DNA of 6,513 nt from an uncultured Clostridia bacterium (GCA_900557285.1 USSJ01000073.1:1-6513); one strand, 5' to 3'; counted from the first letter of the stretch, positions 1 through 6,242 are shown. The notes: generated by a model not told the origin, from the sequence alone. Program-made: numbers and translations.

Positions 1-673
1 TGCTCGTCGGGTACGCCGCTCTGCCCAGCGTTGCATTGTTCGCCGGATAGATCGCGCCGTATGTGCCGTCGCTGTTGTTGATTTTGTCCGAAATATTGCC
101 CCACGTGATGGAAAGATCCGTCGTATCGATCACATTCGACCAGTCCGCCGCTTCACTGCCGGACGCCACGCCCGAATACGTTTCGTAGTTATACGCCCAG
201 AAAGAAACTGATACGCCCGTAAATTCTTCCGCCGACGTGTTCAGCACGTAATATCCGCTGCCGTCATCCTCCATTTCCTTGAACGTCGTATCCGCAAACG
301 TGTTGGACAGCATCAGCGCCCCTGCCGTATCGAATACTTTCTTGGAACCGCCCACGTTCGTGCCGGGCGTCGAAACGAGCGCCGCACTCGTGCCGTACGT
401 CGCACCCGATTCCGCCGCCGCACCCGTGTACGGGTTGACCGCGGTGATCTTTCCGCTCGTGTCCGCGTCCTCGAACGTGAACATCAGGAAAAGTTTGTCC
501 GCAAGATCCGACGCGTCGACAAGCGCGATCTCTCCGCCCGACGTCGTTCCGCCGCCGCCCGTATTTCCGCCGTCGTCCTTATCGTCATCTTTTTTGCCGC
601 ACGCCGTCAGCACCAGGCTCAGCGCCAGCGCGACGGCAAGCATCAAAGCCCAAAAGGAAAACCTCTTTTTCAT
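1..673 (-). CDS. LamG/concanavalin-like surface lipoprotein (partial, C-terminus off the left edge)
   Basis: The frame stays open for 224 codons from ATG at 673 to the window edge. The first 25 residues are a lipoprotein signal peptide: MKKR, a hydrophobic stretch, then lipobox LTAC with Cys25 as the predicted lipidated residue. Residues 27-47 are an Asp/Lys then Gly/Thr-rich linker. From about residue 60 the pattern (LFLMFTFEDAD, then VFDTAGALMLSNTFAD, then FTGVSVSFWAYNYETY) resembles LamG/concanavalin A-like jelly-roll domains, which often bind or cleave glycans. No catalytic residues can be assigned in the part seen. The start is supported by GAGGTG (681-686) 7 nt upstream. The gene follows the permease gene in the same direction after 147 nt that include a hairpin, so it may be a distal, separately tuned member of the operon. 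I saw no convincing promoter of its own. The coding call is firm; the domain call is by pattern and moderate. Confidence 0.85.
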   Translation of the reverse strand, partial: MKKRFSFWALMLAVALALSLVLTACGKKDDDKDDGGNTGGGGTTSGGEIALVDASDLADKLFLMFTFEDADTSGKITAVNPYTGAAAESGATYGTSAALVSTPGTNVGGSKKVFDTAGALMLSNTFADTTFKEMEDDGSGYYVLNTSAEEFTGVSVSFWAYNYETYSGVASGSEAADWSNVIDTTDLSITWGNISDKINNSDGTYGAIYPANNATLGRAAYPTS

Positions 674-789
674 CTATTTTCACCTCGCAAATAAAATTCG
701 TTTTAATACCCGAAAGTATGTGCCGTCCCCTGTTTTTCATGCCGCGCTGCCATAGAACGAAGCCGCAAAAGGTACACAAATACTTTTCC

Positions 790-813
790 CTGCGGCGGGT
801 GTTCCCGCCGCAG
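790..813 (+). terminator. Perfect 10-bp hairpin between permease and LamG lipoprotein genes
   Basis: Arms CTGCGGCGGG (790-799) and CCCGCCGCAG (804-813) pair perfectly around a 4-base loop. Read on the plus strand the hairpin is followed by AAATTTTTTATT, the form of an intrinsic terminator, although no plus-strand gene precedes it. Read on the minus strand, the direction of the operon, it starts 7 nt after the permease TAA codon and is followed by GGAAAAGTATTTG, with no U-tract. In the operon it is therefore more likely an RNA-stabilising or partially terminating element that lowers expression of the downstream lipoprotein, while it could also stop antisense transcription coming from the left. 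The structure is seen; the roles are inferred. Confidence 0.55.
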
Positions 814-820
814 AAATTTT

Positions 821-1810
821 TTATTCTTTGGAACCCGTCAGCATGATCGAACCGATGATGGTTTTCTGGAAAATGCCGAAGAGCACGAGCACGGGGATCA
901 GCGCCAGCACCGAAGCCGCGATGATCTGCGCCATGTTGTAATCGGGATCCGAACTGATCCTGCCTTCCAGGTTGCTCAGCGCAATGGACATATGATACCA
1001 TTCTTCCGAACGGATGAACATTTCGGGGGCAAGGTAGTTGTTCCATGCGCCCATGAAGCTCAAAATCCCCTGCGCCATGATCGCGGGCATGCCCAAAGGA
1101 ATGATAAACAGCCAGAAAATGCGCCAGTAACCCGCTCCGTCGATCTTTGCCGCTTCCATGATGGATGTCGGCAGGCTGTACAGGTACTGACGGATAAAGA
1201 ATGCCGTCATGACCGAACCGAAACAGCCCGGAATGATCATGGCAAGCCCGTTGGTCGTCCAGTTGAACGCCGAGTACAGGCAGTACTGCACGATGATCAG
1301 TGCGGGGAACGGGATCATGATCCCGAACATGCAATAGAAAAACGCTATGTTCTTGCCCTTGAAATCGATCTTTGCAAACGCAAACGCCGCCGCGGCAGAC
1401 ACGATGACGCCGACCACGACCGGCACCACCGAGTAGATGACCGTGTTCAGGACGATCCGCCAATAGTTGGCGCCTTCAAAGGCGTCGAATTTGTCGATGA
1501 CCCGCGCATAGTTTTCAAAGATCCCGCCCTCGATCAGAGATTTCGGCCAGAATACCGTCTGGAGCGTATCCACCGTGCTCCCGTTCACCGATGCCACCAG
1601 CATCCACCAGAACGGGTACACCATGGTCAGCGCACCCACGACAAGGATCACATACGTGATCACATCAAAAAAGATTTTTTTGCGACGCTTGTTCGAGCCG
1701 TACAGTTTGCTCCCGAACCCGAAAAAGCTGCCGAATTTACACAATGCCCTGTATACAGGATTGGCTTTCTTTGCCGCAGGGACAATCGCTTCGTTTTCAA
1801 CGTTTGTCAT
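821..1810 (-). CDS. Carbohydrate ABC transporter permease, MalG type (CUT1)
   Basis: This 329-residue inner-membrane permease forms the import channel together with the MalF-type partner. A cytoplasmic N-terminus with basic residues (KRRKK, 41-45) leads into a first membrane segment at about 47-72. Further segments lie near 117-145, 152-176, 190-208, 238-258 and 295-315, six in all as in MalG-like proteins. The EAA loop that docks the ATPase is clear at about 216-238 (SIMEAAKIDGAGYWRIF, then IIPLGMPA), with the conserved EAA, DGA and P residues. The C-terminus (GSIMLTGSKE) closely fits the usual GxxxGAVKG-like tail of the family. The start is fixed by AAGGAGG at 1819-1825, 8 nt upstream, inside the end of the preceding gene; start and stop overlap as ATGA (1807-1810), implying translational coupling. 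The true substrate cannot be read from the permease. Confidence 0.96.
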   Translation of the reverse strand: MTNVENEAIVPAAKKANPVYRALCKFGSFFGFGSKLYGSNKRRKKIFFDVITYVILVVGALTMVYPFWWMLVASVNGSTVDTLQTVFWPKSLIEGGIFENYARVIDKFDAFEGANYWRIVLNTVIYSVVPVVVGVIVSAAAAFAFAKIDFKGKNIAFFYCMFGIMIPFPALIIVQYCLYSAFNWTTNGLAMIIPGCFGSVMTAFFIRQYLYSLPTSIMEAAKIDGAGYWRIFWLFIIPLGMPAIMAQGILSFMGAWNNYLAPEMFIRSEEWYHMSIALSNLEGRISSDPDYNMAQIIAASVLALIPVLVLFGIFQKTIIGSIMLTGSKE

Positions 1811-2862
1811 GCTTTGTCCCTCCTTGCGTCCAGCCCGAATTCAACGAGCGTGAAGATAAAGATGATGATCGCAAGCATCACGCTCAACGCACAGCCGTAT
1901 GCGTAGTACTGATCGGATACGACGTCCATAATGTACCCCACGAACGGCGTGACCGCCACCCCGACGCCCGGATCGCTGAACGATCCGTAAATGAGTTCGG
2001 GTTCGACGTAGATCTGCATTCCGTTGATCACCGACGTGACCAACACATAGAAAATGGTCGGATACAGCTGCGGAAGCGTGATCCGCCAGAAGATCTGCCA
2101 GGCGTTGGCGCCGTCGATCTCAGCCGCTTCGTGATAACTCGCGTTGACGCCGTTCATGCCCGCAACGAACAGTATGACCGAGCCGCCCAGTCCCTTCCAG
2201 GTGGTCAAAATCAGGATCGTGATCTTACGGATCGTCGCTTCTCCGCCCAGCCAGTTGATGTTCGCTCCGAGTATGCTGTTGATCGCGCCGTCGATATCGA
2301 ACAGGCGGTTCCAGACCAGCGAGATCGAAACGACCGACGCAACCGTCGGAATGTAATAGATCACGCGGAACGTGTTCGTGAATTTGATGTCGCGCGACAT
2401 GCACACCGCGATCCCGACAGACAGGATCATCCCGATCGGAATACCGATCAGATAAAACACGGAGTTGCCCAGCGTGCCCCAGAAATTCACCATGTCCCCC
2501 GCATTCGCCCAGCCGCTGCCGCTCTCCGCGCGGAACATGTACTTGTACCAGAACAGCGCGTCGTCCATAAACGAACCGAACTGTCTGCTGCCGAAATATT
2601 TGAAAAGCGCCTGCCCTTCGTAATTCGTAAACGACAGGATCAGCGTCAGAATAAATGCTACATATACAAACAGCGTCGTGCCGATCACCAGCAGCGCCAC
2701 GAACGCCCATCCCCATAGATTGTCCTGCAGTTTCGCACGGTTGATCGGCTTTTTCCTGCGGATCGCCGCCGCCGTTCCGGACGCCACAAGCGTTTCCGTT
2801 ACCGGCGCCGCCGCGCCCTGCCCTGCAGGCTCTGTTTCCATGACGGCATTCTCTTTTTCCAT
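1807..2862 (-). CDS. Sugar ABC transporter permease, MalF type (CUT1)
   Basis: This 351-residue permease is the other half of the membrane channel. About 45 residues of Ala/Glu/Thr-rich cytoplasmic N-terminus with a basic RRKK patch (35-38) precede the first membrane segment (about 50-77). Other segments lie near 130-154, 165-188, 211-236, 268-288 and 322-344. The EAA loop is at about 243-265 (YHEAAEIDGANAWQIFWRI, then LPQLYP), matching the consensus EAA-3-GA-9-I-x-LP. The segment FRVIYYIPTVASVVSISLVW is typical of MalF/UgpA-like permeases. The start at 2862 is supported by AAAGGAGG (2869-2876) 6 nt upstream; an internal Met8 is a less likely start. It lies 97 nt downstream of the binding-protein gene and overlaps the next permease by 4 nt. 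No ATP-binding subunit is encoded nearby, so the pair presumably uses a shared ATPase encoded elsewhere, as many CUT1 systems of Gram-positive bacteria do. Confidence 0.97.
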   Translation of the reverse strand: MEKENAVMETEPAGQGAAAPVTETLVASGTAAAIRRKKPINRAKLQDNLWGWAFVALLVIGTTLFVYVAFILTLILSFTNYEGQALFKYFGSRQFGSFMDDALFWYKYMFRAESGSGWANAGDMVNFWGTLGNSVFYLIGIPIGMILSVGIAVCMSRDIKFTNTFRVIYYIPTVASVVSISLVWNRLFDIDGAINSILGANINWLGGEATIRKITILILTTWKGLGGSVILFVAGMNGVNASYHEAAEIDGANAWQIFWRITLPQLYPTIFYVLVTSVINGMQIYVEPELIYGSFSDPGVGVAVTPFVGYIMDVVSDQYYAYGCALSVMLAIIIFIFTLVEFGLDARRDKA

Positions 2863-2911
2863 TGTTCCCCTCCTTTCGATTTTTTTTCGTTTCAGCCGAG
2901 AAGCAATTGCC

Positions 2912-2945
2912 TCATGCAGCGCCTGTCTTCACAGGCGCTGCATGA
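2912..2945 (-). repeat. Perfect 15-bp intercistronic hairpin between binding protein and permease genes
   Basis: Arms 2912-2926 and 2931-2945 are exact reverse complements around a 4-base loop (GAAG on the transcribed strand). It begins 14 nt after the TGA of the binding-protein gene and ends about 50 nt before the permease start. There is no U-tract on either side, so it is not a standard terminator. In binding-protein-dependent transporters, a stable hairpin at this place commonly protects the 5' part of the message from 3' exonucleases, so the binding protein is made in excess over the permeases. The structure is seen directly; that role is inference from family precedent. Confidence 0.7.
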
Positions 2946-2959
2946 ACAGAACATTGCCG

Positions 2960-5368
2960 TCAGTGTATTGCCATTTCACCGCGTTCCAGCACTTTCTGCA
3001 ATTCGTTCTGCCCGTACGACGCCAGAGCCTGGCAGTACTTATACACAGACACAAACTGCTTGGTTTTATCCTGCAGATCGGTGATTTCCGTTTTCTCGTT
3101 GTCCTGGTAATTTTCAAACGGGCTCTTGCCGCTCTGCTTTTCTTCCGGATTCAGGTTGAAATTGAGAAGGTAATAGCCCTCATACTTCGCAAAGGTCGAT
3201 CCCCACCAGCTGTTGCTGTAGGTGTACAGGCAGGGATCCTTCGCCCCGTTCTGATCCGCCATGCGAACCAAAAGGTTGCGCGACGCCGTGTTCAGCGACG
3301 ACATATTGAACAGACGGAATGCGCGGCTCACCGATTTTTGCAGGTCGTTGACCGTGTAATCCGCATACAGTTCGTTGAAGCAGGCGTTCTCGCCGCTGAT
3401 CAGCGATTCGTACCCGTTTTCCGTCAGCCACGTCTTGACGTTTTTGGAAAGATTGCTGCGGTCGGAAACTTTCGCAAGCGCCATCGCCGCCGCATACGCC
3501 GTATCCCACAGATCGCTTTCCGGCGTCACGATGCCCTCAAACGCGCCCGTGCCCGCCACATAATCCTTGCACTGCGAAACATAGTTGGGCATCTGCGAAC
3601 CGGCATACGTCAGGCGTACCTGCGTATCCGCGTCGACGGTCAGGTAAGCGCAAAGATCCGCCACCGCCGATATTTTCCATTCGTTTTCGCCCTTGAAGCG
3701 GTTCAATACATTCGAATTGATGCCGTATCCGACAGAATCCATACGCGCGCCCCATTCGTTCTGACGCTCTTTCATCGCCTCGGTGATCTCCGCTTCCGTA
3801 AACGTGGATTTGGTCGTGTCGCCGTATGACTGCTGCTCATACTTCGCGTTCTTGATGCGCGAATGCAATGCATGATCTTCGCTCACGGGCGTCGCCATGA
3901 TCTGATTGTCCAAAACCGATTTGTCTTTATCGAAAGAAGAAATATTCCAGGTACCGAAGCCGTAGAAAACTTCGTGTCCGCCCGTAAAGCCCGTGAATCC
4001 GCCCTGACGCGTGAGCGGGCCTTCCAAAGCCGTCGCAGACCAGTACATGTTGTTGTTCCAATCCGAACCGTACGCCGTAAACGCTCCGTACGCTTCGATG
4101 AACGCATCGCTGTTGATCCCCCAGCTGCTCGTACTCTCCGCCGATTCGTCGCACATGATCGACGTGTATTCGGGATTGATGATCGTCGCATCGTTGCCGT
4201 ACAGCCATGCCGTCAGATAATACGGTTCCGTATCATACTGGTCGTTGCCGTATACCCCGTAATGCGAGGAACTCTGCAGCCAGGTCATGTTCTTCCAGCG
4301 GTTCGCATTATCCGACGGATACTGATCCGCCGTCACTTCCCCCGTCGTACCCGTTCTGCCCGAATCGTACACCGTTCCGTAATAGGATACCGCATACGAA
4401 AGCGCCGAGTATTCCGCATAGGTATAGACAGGATAAATATATCTGTCATCGTACGCCGTGGAAGGATCGTCCGTCGCCGTTTGGTCAAAGATCACGTCGT
4501 TCGGATAGCAGGGGATCGTAACATCGTACCCGCCGTTCATCACCGCCATGCACGCGACCGGATCCTTGGCGTCATATGCCGATTTCAGATCGTTGTAACG
4601 GTAGAAGTTGAACGGATAATAGGTGACCGTCGTGCCGGGCTGCAATACATACGTCTGCGTCGCATTGGAAGACGTCGGCAATGTGCCCGCCGCAGGCGTC
4701 TTGCCGTATTCGTAGACGGATCCGTGCGTATCCATCGTCGACTCGTACAGATTGGTCAGCGTTTCCGAGAAAAAGTTCGCGTTGTACGTCAGCGAGAAGG
4801 AGGAATAATCCTTCGGCAGAGCGTACAGCCCCACTTCGTTCTGCGTTCCCGTTTCATAAAACGTGTTCGAAGACGAATCGTACGTCACACTCTCGATCAC
4901 GCGCTGCCCGTCCCTGTATGCGTACAGAGCCAGCGCATCGCCCCAGACATCCCCTACGTCGTATTTCGAAAAATCAATGTAATTTTTCAGGTTCAGAACA
5001 TAATCGTTCGCAACATACTGCTGCACGTTGCTCGGCGATACATAGAAAATATCGTGCGCGATCCCCGCGCTCAGGTTCGAGTTCAGCGTGTCAAAATAAT
5101 CTTCGTTGTCCGACTTGGATTCAAATTTCACGTCGATCGTGAAATCCGCTCCGAATTTGTCGGGATCCGCTTCCCTCAGTTTCTGCGCATAAGCTACTTC
5201 CCAAGCGTCGATCAGATCCTGATACGTCGCTTTGTCTTCGTCGGAGCAGAAAATAAAGACACTGATCTCTCCGCTGTCCTTGCCGCACCCGACCGCACTC
5301 AGACAGAGCGAGAATACCAGCGCCAGCGCCATTCCGATCAAAGACACTCTCTTCAAAATCCTTTTCAT
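2960..5368 (-). CDS. Oversized extracellular solute-binding lipoprotein of a sugar ABC importer
   Basis: This is the 802-residue substrate receptor of the importer, anchored outside the membrane. Residues 1-27 form a signal peptide (MKRILKR, then a hydrophobic core) ending at AVGC, with Cys28 the likely lipidated residue. Family 1 binding-protein features follow in order: an early strand (EISVFIFCSDED, 34-45), a segment resembling the N-lobe helix and strand (about 95-110), WGDALALYAYRDG (142-154), GLYALPKDYSSFSLTYNANFF (180-200), a Gly/Trp-rich hinge-like stretch (FTGGHEVFYGFGTWNISSF, 461-479) and LTYAGSQMPNYVSQ (586-599). Ordinary members are about 400-450 residues. Here the extra length lies mostly in a Tyr/Asp-rich segment (about 205-400) and a C-terminal part (about 610-802), with no frameshift or stop. 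GAGGTT (5374-5379) about 7 nt upstream supports the start. The location first in the operon and next to two permeases makes the role secure; the ligand is unknown, probably an oligosaccharide. Confidence 0.93.
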   Translation of the reverse strand: MKRILKRVSLIGMALALVFSLCLSAVGCGKDSGEISVFIFCSDEDKATYQDLIDAWEVAYAQKLREADPDKFGADFTIDVKFESKSDNEDYFDTLNSNLSAGIAHDIFYVSPSNVQQYVANDYVLNLKNYIDFSKYDVGDVWGDALALYAYRDGQRVIESVTYDSSSNTFYETGTQNEVGLYALPKDYSSFSLTYNANFFSETLTNLYESTMDTHGSVYEYGKTPAAGTLPTSSNATQTYVLQPGTTVTYYPFNFYRYNDLKSAYDAKDPVACMAVMNGGYDVTIPCYPNDVIFDQTATDDPSTAYDDRYIYPVYTYAEYSALSYAVSYYGTVYDSGRTGTTGEVTADQYPSDNANRWKNMTWLQSSSHYGVYGNDQYDTEPYYLTAWLYGNDATIINPEYTSIMCDESAESTSSWGINSDAFIEAYGAFTAYGSDWNNNMYWSATALEGPLTRQGGFTGFTGGHEVFYGFGTWNISSFDKDKSVLDNQIMATPVSEDHALHSRIKNAKYEQQSYGDTTKSTFTEAEITEAMKERQNEWGARMDSVGYGINSNVLNRFKGENEWKISAVADLCAYLTVDADTQVRLTYAGSQMPNYVSQCKDYVAGTGAFEGIVTPESDLWDTAYAAAMALAKVSDRSNLSKNVKTWLTENGYESLISGENACFNELYADYTVNDLQKSVSRAFRLFNMSSLNTASRNLLVRMADQNGAKDPCLYTYSNSWWGSTFAKYEGYYLLNFNLNPEEKQSGKSPFENYQDNEKTEITDLQDKTKQFVSVYKYCQALASYGQNELQKVLERGEMAIH

Positions 5369-5718
5369 GCTTTAACCTCGCTTTTTCTTTTTTTCTATTT
5401 ATTTTGCGTCAATTGGATTGCGTATTATTCCGCCGCACCGGCTTTTCCGCTTCGCGGCTCCTTTTTCTTTCTTCGCCTCGTATACGCCTGCCTTTGCCGG
5501 CGCACCTGCGCTTTCCCTTGCGCCTTCACCTTTGCGCATTTCCTTTGCGCCTTCCCCTTTACTCTTTCATCTTGCGCTTTAAAAACCGCCGTTCTCCGCC
5601 TTTGGGCCTCATGCCCGTAAGCCTTTCAAATCCCCGTCCGCCTGAACGTGTCCCGCATATTTTGCGTCTTTCTCCGTTTCATGACTTTATTCATTGCCGA
5701 AGAAGCGGCGCTCTCACT
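5369..5718 (-). promoter_or_regulatory. Distal part of the operon's 5' leader, purine-rich, no convincing gene
   Basis: This 350-nt stretch lies between the leader terminator and the binding-protein start and is transcribed only when the terminator is passed. The transcribed strand is strongly purine-rich, with many GGGGAAGG- and AAAGG-like runs. Short hairpins are visible: GCCG/CGGC with a 6-nt loop (5696-5709), GGGC/GCCC just downstream of it, GCGCA/TGCGC (5500-5511) and CCGC/GCGG (5447-5457). I found no acceptable -35/-10 pair in it. Two small open frames exist: 22 codons (5694-5626), which lacks a good ribosome site, and 46 codons (5539-5399), a Lys/Gly/Ala/Arg-rich peptide ending 30 nt before the binding-protein start. 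Neither is convincing as a gene. Confidence 0.6.
5505..5577 (-). repeat. Degenerate GCGCAA tandem repeat in the leader
   Basis: On the transcribed strand GCGCAA or its variant GCGCAG recurs five times, starting at 5577, 5550, 5537, 5523 and 5511. The last four are 12-14 nt apart, each followed by purines (AAAGGAAAT, AAAGGTGAAG, AAGGGAAA). The period is about 13, so it is not a codon repeat, although one frame reads GEGAKE/GEGARE. It could be slippage-prone low-complexity leader DNA or a multi-site binding element for an RNA-binding protein; the sequence alone does not decide. Confidence 0.5.
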
Positions 5719-5747
5719 AAAAAAATAAAGCGGAGAGAACTCTCCGC
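5719..5747 (-). terminator. Intrinsic terminator inside the operon leader
   Basis: On the transcribed strand GCGGAGAG (5747-5740) pairs with CTCTCCGC (5737-5730); the tight form has a 2-nt loop and the relaxed form a 7-bp stem with loop GTTC. It is followed by TTTATTTTTTT (5729-5719). The plus-strand reading has no U-tract after the stem, so the direction is clear. The end falls about 118 nt after the predicted transcription start and about 350 nt before the first gene, the position of a transcription attenuator. It could also be the terminator of a free-standing short RNA. Confidence 0.85.
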
Positions 5748-5836
5748 GTATCCTCGGACGTCTCTTTTGATTCTTTTTATAAAGGGGGCAATTTACCTCT
5801 CACTACTCGTCCGAATCACCTTTTTCCCCCATTACC
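5719..5836 (-). ncRNA. Candidate cis-acting attenuator RNA (unknown class)
   Basis: The approximately 118-nt RNA between the predicted start and the terminator contains several competing helices. Helix A is TTCGGACG (5815-5808) with CGTCCGAG (5760-5753), seven Watson-Crick pairs plus one wobble, ending 5 nt before the terminator stem. Helix B is GGGGG (5830-5826) with CCCCC (5788-5784). Helix C is TGATTC (5818-5813) with GAATCA (5773-5768). B and C interleave as a pseudoknot with an A/U-rich third loop (5783-5774), and C excludes A because they share 5815-5813. I compared it by eye with T-box, SAM, purine, glycine, c-di-GMP, fluoride and LicT-type leaders and recognised none. The pairings are visible; the regulatory role is inferred. 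Confidence 0.5.
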
Positions 5837-5842
5837 GTGATT

Positions 5843-5871
5843 ATGATAGCACACAAATTTCATCCTGTCAA
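5843..5871 (-). promoter_or_regulatory. Consensus sigma-A promoter of the transporter operon
   Basis: On the minus strand TTGACA (5871-5866) is separated by exactly 17 nt from TATCAT (5848-5843), which is preceded by TGC, an extended -10 element. The DNA just upstream (about 5872-5898) consists of A and T runs such as CAAAAAAATTG, resembling an UP element. The transcription start is expected near 5836. This is the only strong promoter upstream of the binding-protein gene. Confidence 0.88.
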
Positions 5872-5910
5872 TACTTATTTTCAATTTTTTTGTGAAAAAA
5901 GACTGAATTT

Positions 5911-5930
5911 TTTGACTTTTTTTGGTCAAA
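5911..5930. repeat. Inverted repeat upstream of the operon promoter
   Basis: TTTGAC (5911-5916) and GTCAAA (5925-5930) are exact inverted arms with an 8-base T-rich spacer, about 40 bp upstream of the -35 box. This is a plausible site for an activator that acts from upstream, but six-base arms in AT-rich DNA can arise by chance. Confidence 0.35.
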
Positions 5931-6078
5931 TCGCCCAATTATCGTTAACTTATAACATTCATCGACAAGGTTCCCGAACGTTTTTAACGGTCATTCCCCT
6001 CATTTCGCCCTGTTTTTTAAAATATTTTGCTTTTTTTAGCGAAACGTTTACCTATTTTCCGCTTTTTTAGTGAAAATA

Positions 6079-6108
6079 TTGCAATTTGTATTGTTAAATA
6101 TGTATACT
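6079..6108 (+). promoter_or_regulatory. Possible plus-strand promoter
   Basis: TTGCAA (6079-6084) lies 18 bp before TATACT (6103-6108), four and five matches to the sigma-A hexamers. No supported gene follows in the window, so it would serve the weak open frame at 6141 or a gene beyond the edge. AT-rich DNA gives such matches easily. Confidence 0.3.
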
Positions 6109-6114
6109 TATTTT

Positions 6115-6129
6115 TGTTAATTATTAACA
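6115..6129. promoter_or_regulatory. 15-bp palindrome, possible operator
   Basis: TGTTAAT and ATTAACA are perfect inverted arms around one central base. The site would sit at about +1 to +15 of the possible plus-strand promoter (6079-6108), a usual position for a repressor site. I cannot name the regulator family. Confidence 0.35.
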
Positions 6130-6188
6130 GTCTGTTTCCGATGCCTGACAAAAGGACTTTTTTTGACAAAACTTTCGCCGCGGCAGTC

Positions 6189-6242
6189 GCTCAAAAGGGC
6201 AGCAAAAATTTGTTTTTCGGGAAGAATTTTTGTGTTTTGAGC
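6189..6242. repeat. Nested two-part inverted repeat
   Basis: Outer arms GCTCAAAA (6189-6196) and TTTTGAGC (6235-6242) and inner arms CAAAAATT (6203-6210) and AATTTTTG (6225-6232) are each perfect, giving 16 pairs interrupted by a 6/2-nt internal loop and closed by a 14-nt loop. On the plus strand it ends 12 bp before TATAAT (6255-6260). It could be a structured RNA element, a cruciform or paired operators. Confidence 0.4.

Noticed and set aside
992..3829. Plus-strand frames opposite the two permease genes and the end of the binding-protein gene (992-1906, 1744-2718, 2678-3829)
   Set aside because: They mirror real minus-strand genes, are rich in Arg/His/Asp without domain patterns, and overlap one another.
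3863..5620. Long plus-strand open frame (585 codons) opposite the binding-protein gene
   Set aside because: It is the antisense of a gene with signal peptide and family landmarks, is extremely Arg/Val/Ile-rich and has no ribosome site. GC-biased codons on the sense strand leave few stops on the other.
5626..5694. 22-codon frame just after the leader terminator
   Set aside because: No ribosome binding site; the ATG directly follows a small hairpin, and composition is not informative.
5803..5832. 9-codon leader peptide (MGEKGDSDE) near the transcription start
   Set aside because: The ATG lies about 4 nt from the predicted start, with no room for a ribosome site and no regulatory codon run.
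5719..5836. T-box or known riboswitch in the leader
   Set aside because: There is no AGGGTGGNACCGCG-like T-box sequence before the terminator and too little length for stem I. No core motif of the other classes I could recall is present.
5404..5895. 163-codon plus-strand frame over the leader
   Set aside because: It is the complement of the purine-rich leader, giving Pro/Leu/Arg/Phe repeats, and runs through the terminator and promoter. No ribosome site is visible.
6042..6049. cre or LacI-type operator centred on AAACGTTT
   Set aside because: The central eight bases are symmetric but the flanks fail the TGWAANCGNTNWCA consensus at several fixed positions.
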